Part shown: one piece after another, positions 55,563-64,000 of the stretch
Position numbering within the stretch: position 1 is the stretch's first letter
How the letters are laid out: the number at the start of each line of letters is the position of its first letter
Program-made: the position numbers and the translations under genes
Source of the DNA: Silene conica
Taxonomy: Eukaryota; Streptophyta; Magnoliopsida; Caryophyllales; Caryophyllaceae
Assembly (NCBI GenBank): GCA_029255685.2
Contig: CM055316.2
Span: 77,870,861-77,934,860, forward strand
Direction: 5' to 3'
Length of the DNA stretch: 64,000 nt
The notes under the pieces: generated by a model
Databases searched by the model: none
Seen by the model: the letters and a program-made list of their open reading frames with translations, nothing else
Told to the model about the DNA's origin: nothing

Positions 55563-56851
55563 TGTAGGAAACTAGGTTCCTTATTTTATACTCAAATCTA
55601 ATATGAGTTTTGTTTCTTTAAGTTTAGGTCATAAAACTTAAATGGATCTTATGCATGCATGATGATATCATAAGATGTGATAGTCCTTACATTGGTTTTA
55701 GAAGGTTTATACTCAATAATCACCTATTATATGAGTCTTCAAACCACCGAAATACCCTTACACGATCTAAGAAAAATCGTCTCCAAAAGATGCGTATCAA
55801 GGACCCGATCTCAAACTAATACTAATTTTGTTACTAGAAAATTAGTATAAGTATACTAGAAATATTAATAATATTACCCTTAATATTATTAGTAATGAAA
55901 ATAATTTCTTACTTAGAAAAACTATTTCTAAGTATTATTGCTAGTATGATGGAGGTTGTAGTATGATATGGGTGTGTGCATTAACCAACAACTCATCATG
56001 TGTAGTGTGTTTGTGTGGTATATATGGGGCAAAAATGAGCTTCCTTGCTCATGCACTTGGCCGGCCAAGGCTCCCCAAAAAAGGCCAATGCATGGCCTTC
56101 TAATTCTTACACAAAGGCAAGAATATGCCTTACACATTTCTTACACACTTACACACCTATTTCTTACTTACACACACAATCAATATGTACACACAACCTC
56201 TCCATACACACAATACTACACGGCTGAAATGAGGTCTTAAATGGACCTATTTTATTTTTGTCAATTGTGTTAATTTGTAACATGTCATATATGTTGCATA
56301 ACACATGACCCAATTTGTTAATTGTGCAATTTTAACTATTAAAATTCATAATTTACAAATTTATTACATTTAAATAATTTCACTAATAATTTCGAAATTA
56401 TTATTGTATAAAAATGTAATGTCATAATTTAATTACAACTCTTTGTAATTTTATGATCAACCGTGTTCATTCTCAATTTAATCGTTTCCCAAACGAATAA
56501 ATAAAAACGAGTAATAAAACTATTTTATTACTTTGACTATTATTATTATAATCCTATCATAAAAATATTCGTCATATAAAATTATTTCCAAAATTTCCAG
56601 TTATTAATTAATTTGTATCCAATACAATATTAATTAATTATTCCATTGAGACGGAATTACCTAAAGATATGACCTTAAGGGATCAACTGATCACCACCAT
56701 CATATGACGATAATGTCAAACTCTAGACAGCCAATCATTATCGATAAATGTTGATCAGTCGACTTTAAAAGAGTAACACTCCCAGTTGTGTTTCATTCAA
56801 ATGAGTTTTAATTACGTCAACACACTATTGTCGAGGACACTTCCTCCAACA
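55563..56851 (-). repeat. 3' LTR of the gag-only element
   Basis: 1289 bp, TGTAGGAAAC at the left to CCTCCAACA at the right, preceded on the minus strand by the purine tract AAGTGGGAGAT. The left 591 bp equals 63410-64000. Confidence 0.85.
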
Positions 56852-59800
56852 ATCTCCCACTTGTCCGAGACAAGTGTGTGTCACCAATTCTCTTGCCATA
56901 TTACTATCTCCCACTCAATGCATGGCGTCCTCTCAGGTCGTGCCGGCAATTGATTAAAATCTAGAGTGGTTTGTCTCGATCTGGAGTTTATAACTACTGA
57001 CCGGAATTATCTACCATAGATACTTTCCGAGCGTGGCCACGCATTTCTAGTTATTATTCTCCTCGAGTGGCCTAGAGATATTTCTCAACCCTGACAAGGG
57101 ATGGACAATTCCCAATCGACTCATTCCTTCCGGCTGGCCACAGCCCATCATAACCCAAAATATGTCCTTATAAATCCCAGTTACGAAGGTGTTAGGATAT
57201 AAATCAAAGTTAATCTGAAAACTGTGCCACCTCTGAGAACAGTCATTAGTCCAAGAACTGACTCATGTGAAACACGATAGATGCTCCCGCCACGACCAGG
57301 CAGTCTTTTAATAAGAGTACGCCAGAGCTCTATCAGCGGTCATTAGCCCGGCAAATGTGTCTTAACATGTCTATGCCTAGGTGATCGATTAGTCATCCTG
57401 TATGACTCTATGGCAATTGAACTCGCCATCAATCGCATCACACATCCGGTTGCATTGAGATGTCACCTCACTTAAGCAACTAGGGGCGAGGTCATGATAA
57501 TTCAATTCACTTTAATGGGGTTCAATATGGTCTTACCATCCCATTTGAATTTTACTTGACCTTTCGTGAGTTATAAATAACTCAAACAATTAGTGGATTA
57601 CACCATCCAAGTGGTCAACCTTTGAACACCATTTAATTTACAATCAGCTTTAGGGTCTCTCGTTTACATCCCTTAAAATTGTAATTATCTCCATTTTGAG
57701 TAAACCAGGTTTACCACGGTTCGTGCGATCGTTCACTTTGCGGATCATATCCATACATTGATCTTTCCTCTGAAAGAGACAAGTTATTCTCATGACTAGC
57801 GAATAAGATTATGTGCATTGTTTAACTCCCAGCCACAGCAATGCCTTTACATAATTTGTGAACTTATACATTTTGTAGAATCTTGTGATGACCATGTAGT
57901 TAAAATACAAGTCATTGAGATGCATAGTCAATGAATATAAGCCAAAGATTATCATAAATCTTTGCTTGGTATCTTGGAACTTGAGTCGTTGCAAACCTTT
58001 TACCATACGACTAAGTTATCTTCCAAAATCTTGAATTTGTCTTTCATCTTCAATGCAGAATACTTTGACAATTTGATCAAGGTTTAATCATTGGTTTAAT
58101 ACAAGCTCAACGGGTTGTCCTGTAAGCTGTGTGCATCCACTTTACACGATTAAACTAATGGCGGAAACATTAGTGATTTAAACGTGCAAATAACAGTATT
58201 TAAGGTTCGATAAATTTCCATGATCCCATTATGGCTATACTATCTTCATCTCCATGAACAACCTTAACACTAATAACAAGATGTCTCTTACAATCTCAAT
58301 TAAACATCCCATGTTTAATTAGATTTACAATCTCAATTGAATATCAATTTGTTATCTAGAATTGAAAACTCGTATACTTCTCACAAGTACTAGTGCCTCA
58401 TTCTAAACGAGCAATGAGTTGTTTTAGATAACGTTTACTCCCACTAAAATCTTGTTCTTGCCTGATTCTGAAGATCCCGAAGTCATTCCCATGACTGAAT
58501 AGCTTCAAATCCTGGAGCGAGAACTCCCACTGAACTTTACATTTAACCGTAAATCATAAAGCTCCCACTCAATTCAATGTTCTTTAACATTTAATGAATT
58601 GAAATGGTTCGGACTTCAACCATATGTGCTAATAGTCACATCCTTTTCAAATACCCTTTTGAAAAATGGTTATTGAGTTTACTGAATTCATTCTCAATGA
58701 ATTACCTTATTACTTTCAACAAAGTTACCCTTAACTTTGCAGACTGCTGCCATCCACATGTCAACATATGCTTCTCCCAATAAATCTCATTTATTAGCAT
58801 GTATGTCTTATAAATTTCATGGTCTTTAGAATTTGCATTGACACATTTAGATCACCATCTAAATCCAAGAACCCTTTCTTGAGCCTTTGCAAAATCTTTT
58901 TGAATAATTTTCTTCGAGTGTCCTCCCGTAGTTTCTATAAGAGTCTTTTCTTATGGTATACAATTTCTGTGCGTGGGAACTTTCAGTTCCCCACATTTAT
59001 CTTATCTTGTACTGTACGAGGACTCTATCATGGATCTTATCCATGTATAGAATTTTTCCTTACAAACTTCAAGAATTTATTCTTGAAGTATCCCCCAGGG
59101 CCGGGGCCGTTGGGATATAAGGCGTAGATTTTTACCAAATCGTAGATCTTATCTACAACCTTTGGGCTTATCCACAACTTTTGGGATGATAAGGCGTAGA
59201 ATCTTATCCACAGCCTAATCTACCTTTTACAACCATAAGGTGTAGATGTTCTAATATCGTAGATATATAGATCCTATCCACGACTTTATCTACCTTTTAA
59301 ATCTCTTACACAACCAAAACACAATAAATCCTACTATTCACTAATGGATCACATCCATTGTGCTTATCAAAATCATATGCTATTTGTGGCTTTTTCAAAT
59401 TTCTCCCACTCTATCTTTGTAATAATAATCCCATTTTATCACCAAATATAGCCACTAAGGCCACAAGCAATGACTTTGATGTTGGTTTGTGTATCCTTAT
59501 GATTTATTACAGAAAATATTCAATTTAAAGCTTAAATAGTTTTGGATGGTTGATAACTTTTCCTCATAATTGAGTTTTAAACTTAATTTTGATTTTGATT
59601 TGATTTGAATTGAGTATCCTATACCAATTCGGTTTCACAATCAATTCTATTTTATGTTAAAGATTTGCAAGTGTTAAACTAAACATGAACATAATAATAA
59701 ACCGATAGTGACTTGGGTTGAAAACCAAGTCACCAAATTATCCAAAATACAACATATTGTTCAAGGATTATCCTTTCCTTGTCCAACAAGGAAATAAAAC

Positions 59801-60009
59801 ATAGGTTTTAATTGTTCATACAACACTTGAAATACTAGCAAAATAAGCGAAAAACAAAGCTCCTTGATCATCCCGAGTGGAGCTACTCTTAGTTCCTTTG
59901 ATCTATCAAGCTTGTTTCTCTTTTCCCTTATCTTTGCTTTCATGCCCTAATTCAAGTAATTAAGAAGAGCATTCACATCACAACTTGTATCATGATACAT
60001 TAGTTGAGA
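56852..60009 (-). other. Non-coding 3' internal region of the gag-only element
   Basis: About 3.2 kb where an autonomous Copia would have pol. No domain is recognisable on either strand. Repeated CTCCCACT words (56853, 56908, 58440, 58525, 58563, 59402), and a GGCGTAGAT / TTATCTAC-rich patch at 59100-59310 with inverted copies. Confidence 0.6.
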
Positions 60010-60918
60010 TTAACATAAAATCGGGATAGTTATCGTACCAACTGGAAGAATCTTCCCAGCTTTGAGATCGCTGAGATACTTGGAACAGTTCCTCTTCCAA
60101 TGTCCTTTGCCATTGCAATAAAAGCATTTGGCCCCTTGAGGAGGGCTCTTCTTGGATTTGGAGGTGCTTGCCTCAGAAGACACTTTCTTTGAACCTTTGG
60201 AAGGTTGCTTCCCCTTTGCCTTACCCTTCCTTTTGAACTTTCCTTTGCTCTTAACATTAATGTTGAGCACATCCTTAGGGGCACTAACATTTAGTCCCAT
60301 ATCCCTTTCAGCTTGCACGATCATATTGTGCAATTCATCGAGAGAGATGTCTTGGTTTCTCATGTTGAAATTCACCCGGAATTGTACATAAGTTTTCACC
60401 TTAGACAAGGAGTGTAGGATTCTGTCAATCACTAGTTCTTTAGGAATGTCCACTTGATTCATCCTTAGGGTTTCTACATGCTCAATTAACTTGAGCACAT
60501 GTGGGCTAGCCTTTTGCCCCTCCTTAAGGTTGAGATCAAAGAAAGCCGATGCCGCCTCGTATTGGACAATTCTCGAAGCCTTTGAGAACATTGTCACAAG
60601 CCTGGAGTAGATCTCATAGGCCCTGCCAATCTTTATGGCACTCCTTTGGAGTTCCGGCTCCATCGAGAAGATCAAAACATTTTTGATTGCCGCAGACTCC
60701 TTCTGATAAGTATCATAAGGTCGTCTTGCTGCGGCGGTGGCATTCTCTGCAGGTTCAGGAGGTGATTCTTCAATGAGGAATTCGGTCTTACCGTCTCCCT
60801 CTGCCGCTAACAATAGTTGGGCATCCCAATCGGCAAAGTTTGCCCCATTCTTTTCTAGCTTACAACGATCCATGAAGGAACGTAACCATGAGGTGTTTGT
60901 AGAAGTGGAAGTAGTCAT
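60010..60918 (-). CDS. Copia-type gag of the gag-only element
   Basis: 302 codons, open. It has the Copia gag domain (GANFADWDAQLLLAAEGDGK, then the ENATAAARRPYDTYQ region, IYSRLVTMF and the ALIEHVE-like LIEHVETLRMNQ), then a Lys/Ser-rich linker and a CCHC knuckle CFYCNGKGHWKRNC. It ends soon after the knuckle, so it is a stand-alone gag rather than a gag-pol. It looks whole. Confidence 0.85.
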   Translation of the reverse strand: MTTSTSTNTSWLRSFMDRCKLEKNGANFADWDAQLLLAAEGDGKTEFLIEESPPEPAENATAAARRPYDTYQKESAAIKNVLIFSMEPELQRSAIKIGRAYEIYSRLVTMFSKASRIVQYEAASAFFDLNLKEGQKASPHVLKLIEHVETLRMNQVDIPKELVIDRILHSLSKVKTYVQFRVNFNMRNQDISLDELHNMIVQAERDMGLNVSAPKDVLNINVKSKGKFKRKGKAKGKQPSKGSKKVSSEASTSKSKKSPPQGAKCFYCNGKGHWKRNCSKYLSDLKAGKILPVGTITIPILC

Positions 60919-63395
60919 GATTGATATTGATTCGAAGACTACAAAATTTTAAACATATAAAGAAATTAAATGCTAATCGTTTTAATTTTCATTTTAACTT
61001 GTAAACATATTTACTAAGTTGATGCATCTATAAAATGACCTCTATCCAATTTTATAAATGATTCCAAGACCCAAACCCATACTATCGAAATCGTGAACCA
61101 CTGGAACTCCGACCCAATGATATGGTTTGGTGGGTTAAAATAAACCGGTTCTACCTTAGAACTCTTGGTTGATGACAAATCATAATTTATACATCTTAGC
61201 CCGGAACACATTGACCACTGGTCCTCTACACTTCCGTTGAGTACAAACCAAATTTCAAATGCATCGGGATGCGATCCGCCCACTGGACTGAATCCACCCC
61301 ATCGCCCCACTTATCCTACGTAATGGGGTTCGTACTGCCCACTGGACTAGCACTACCCCACAAAATAGAAGCTCATGGGTTCTACTATTTGGTAAGGCTA
61401 ATTCTCAATTGTTTTTGTTTAATATAGAGGTCTTGTCAATTTATTATCCATCTCCTTTAAGCGAATTAAATTGGTGAACTCGATAATTATAATTGACACG
61501 GTCGATTTTAACGATCTAAACTAATATGCATGTTTATGGCGATTTGGCTATGCATACAAACATATTTAAAATGCAAAAAATAAAAGCAATAAAGCAATAA
61601 AATCCTAGTATGGCCTTGCTAGTAATAGTAAAAACTAATTAACTATTAAAAATTCGGAAACCAACTCCTTGGTCCCTTGAACTTCATTGGCACGCCATCC
61701 AAGAAAACACCGTCTTGTCGGAACTCCTTTCCGTATGGCACCGTCTTTTGGATCTTCGGAATTACAATAAAATAATACAACTATTCTATTGTAAAACTGA
61801 AAATTTAAATTACAAACCCGTGATACGAGATCACATAAATTACAACCGAATCAATATTCCCTTTCATTACGGGTAATATTGATTAAAACTAAGGCCATAC
61901 TAAGAAAATTACATAATTCCAAATTATATAAATAACATTCAAAATATGACATTCATATTAAATAAATTGCAATAAATAAAATATGTATGCACATGCTCAA
62001 TTTTTAATGCCAAATCGCCTTATGGGAGCAAATATCTCATATTTGTTTACGGTTTTTACGGATATGCGCGATTTTAACTATTAAAATCATCCAAAATTAC
62101 ATAAATCTCATTTATGTCCAAGTTAATCATCCTAACTTACTTTAGGAATCAATGTTTAGTCTCTACTAATATTTGATCATGATCTAACTTGATTTTGCAT
62201 TATTGTTCATAAATTACTTGTATTTTCGGGAAAAATAAACAAAATACGGCCAAATGAGTCAATAAAATTCGAAATTTAAAATTCAAAAATTTTAAACTTT
62301 CTGGAATTTTCTAAAAAATCAGAAATTATTAAAATGGTCTTTTGCAATTATATATGGTTTATTTCTTAAATAAATCGTATAATAGTCGTTTTTATGATTA
62401 AAAAACCGATTTAAATTATAAAAACTTGTGATAAATTGCTATAAATTTTTAGTCATCCTAAAATACATATTAGAACTTTAAAATGACCAAAAATTACAGA
62501 CCATACTCGAAAATTTTATTTTCGACTCATAAATTACGATTATTAGCTAATTAACTCATTAAAAATTAATAATCATAAAAACAGAAAATTTTTGATATCC
62601 AAATTTTAGATCTGATGTTCCTATCATATAAGACATCTATGGGTAAAATTTCATGCCATAATATTAAGATTAACTATTTTTAACACAATAAGTCACTATT
62701 TATCCGATTTTAACCATTAAAATCATAAATCATGCATCACTTGGGAATAAATTCCCAAAACTTACATACATACTGTAAATATTGCATGTGAAATTGTGTA
62801 AAGTTTTTATGGCAAAATTCCAACTATAACTATTAAAGTCGAATTTAAGTCACTATTAATCCGATTTTTACTATAAAAATCATTAATCATGCAAAATAAT
62901 TCCAATAATTTCGAAAATTCATACAGGAACTTTATATATTGCATGTGACTTCTCATAAAATTTTTAAGGTTAAATTCGAAATATAACCATATATACCCAT
63001 TTTTGCTCATATTATGACTATTTATCTCATAAAATTCATAATCCATGCATATTAACTCCATTTCTTACGAAAAATCATATACAATACATTAAATATGCAT
63101 GTGAGAACATATCAAAAAATCTCGGCCAGAAACTATTTTTAGCTATTTTTCCCATTAATTGTTGTTTAAAACCGATTTAAACTACAAAATACACAAATAA
63201 ATATAAAAATGAACAATAAAAATCCATAAAATTATTTTTATGTCCTAAAACCATTTTAGAAACAGAAAATTTAACATGCAAAATTATTTTGTGATTTATC
63301 ATAATAAACACAATAATTTCGAAATTTTCGAAATATGTATGTTAATCCGTTTTAACATAAAACATGAATCCGATCATGCATGCAACAACCGTAAT
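60919..63395 (-). other. Long leader of the gag-only element
   Basis: About 2.5 kb between primer site and gag, AT-rich, no ORF of note. A degenerate tandem repeat of roughly 165 bp occurs at about 62688-63170 (AAGTCACTATTTATCCGATTT at 62689, variants near 62849 and 63012, each followed by ATCATGCA and TTGCATGTGA words). Confidence 0.6.
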
Positions 63396-63407
63396 GCTCT
63401 GATACCA
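63396..63407 (-). other. Primer-binding site, initiator tRNA-Met
   Basis: The minus strand reads TGGTATCAGAGC two bases from the 5' LTR end, the usual plant Copia primer site. Confidence 0.9.
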
Positions 63408-63409
63408 AT

Positions 63410-64000
63410 TGTAGGAAACTAGGTTCCTTATTTTATACTCAAATCTAATATGAGTTTTGTTTCTTTAAGTTTAGGTCATAAAACTTAAATGGATCTTATG
63501 CATGCATGATGATATCATAAGATGTGATAGTCCTTACATTGGTTTTAGAAGGTTTATACTCAATAATCACCTATTATATGAGTCTTCAAACCACCGAAAT
63601 ACCCTTACACGATCTAAGAAAAATCGTCTCCAAAAGATGCGTATCAAGGACCCGATCTCAAACTAATACTAATTTTGTTACTAGAAAATTAGTATAAGTA
63701 TACTAGAAATATTAATAATATTACCCTTAATATTATTAGTAATGAAAATAATTTCTTACTTAGAAAAACTATTTCTAAGTATTATTGCTAGTATGATGGA
63801 GGTTGTAGTATGATATGGGTGTGTGCATTAACCAACAACTCATCATGTGTAGTGTGTTTGTGTGGTATATATGGGGCAAAAATGAGCTTCCTTGCTCATG
63901 CACTTGGCCGGCCAAGGCTCCCCAAAAAAGGCCAATGCATGGCCTTCTAATTCTTACACAAAGGCAAGAATATGCCTTACACATTTCTTACACACTTACA
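63410..64000 (-). repeat. 5' LTR of the gag-only element, partial
   Basis: The visible 591 bases match 55563-56153 with no difference that I could find; the rest lies beyond the window. Confidence 0.9.

Larger units (their letters stand above)
55563..64000 (-). mobile_element. Gag-only Copia-type LTR element (TR-GAG-like), runs past window end
   Basis: 3' LTR at 55563-56851 and 5' LTR from 63410 to beyond 64000. Between them (about 6.6 kb) there is only a gag gene. No protease, integrase, reverse transcriptase or RNase H is seen in the 3-kb stretch downstream of gag. The primer site matches initiator tRNA-Met. This is the architecture described as TR-GAG, a non-autonomous element that depends on a related autonomous Copia. 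The visible 591 bases of the 5' LTR look identical to the 3' LTR, so insertion is very recent. It sits inside the Copia fossil at 55047-55562. Confidence 0.82.

Noticed and set aside
55928-56240. Small ORFs repeated at 63775-63984
   Set aside because: They are chance frames inside the two LTR copies of the gag-only element.

Overview
This is a transposon-rich, AT-rich stretch of a flowering-plant nuclear genome. The evidence is spliced genes with GT-AG introns, TATA promoters, plant-type LINE, Athila and Copia elements, Helitrons and MITEs, and primer-binding sites matching plant tRNAs. It looks like a eudicot; the sequence alone does not let me name the species.

Only two intact host genes are visible, both on the minus strand: 11102-12763 and 51781-53757. 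They are five-exon paralogues of the bark-storage-protein / nucleoside-phosphorylase family. Each is predicted to be a 322-residue protein with an N-terminal signal peptide. They share all four intron positions and the TATA box. An ungapped comparison with the bacterial MTA/SAH nucleosidase active site, recalled from memory, suggests both have lost the two key acidic residues, which fits a storage rather than an enzymatic role. About 39 kb separates them, nearly all of it mobile DNA. Three damaged copies of another, unrecognised small gene lie at 30.6-34.5 kb.

Layout: 0-2.6 kb, two MITEs and AT-rich sequence. 2644-9044, a near-complete L1-type LINE (minus) with target-site duplication and A tail, an open ORF2 and one stop codon in ORF1. 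9.06-10.7 kb, MITEs. 11.1-12.8 kb, storage-protein gene 1. About 13.3-27.2 kb, a probable LTR-like sequence split by an Athila-type Gypsy element (13839-27186, minus, TSD CTTCT) whose 3' LTR has itself received a Tourist-like MITE. 27.3-29.3 kb, a Mutator-like MITE split by a solo Athila-like LTR. 29.4-30.2 kb, a Copia gag fossil. 30.3-35.6 kb, gene relics, a Helitron inserted in one of them, and simple repeats. 36.2-37.4 kb, another solo LTR with perfect TSD. 38.1-50.8 kb, a cluster of Helitrons in both orientations. 51.8-53.8 kb, storage-protein gene 2. 54.8-55.6 kb, the 3' end of a Copia element, interrupted by a very young gag-only Copia-type element (55563 to beyond the window end).

The most unusual signal is that three unrelated LTR families here each carry an array of their own GC-rich perfect palindrome: GTCGATCGAC, ACTCGGCCGAGT, and GCGCAGCTGCGC or its near relative. 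In each case the array lies near the start of the LTR (U3). In the Athila element the same motif also sits at both gaps between coding regions. Second is the Helitron cluster, where a paralogous empty site and a split exon fix the insertion junctions.
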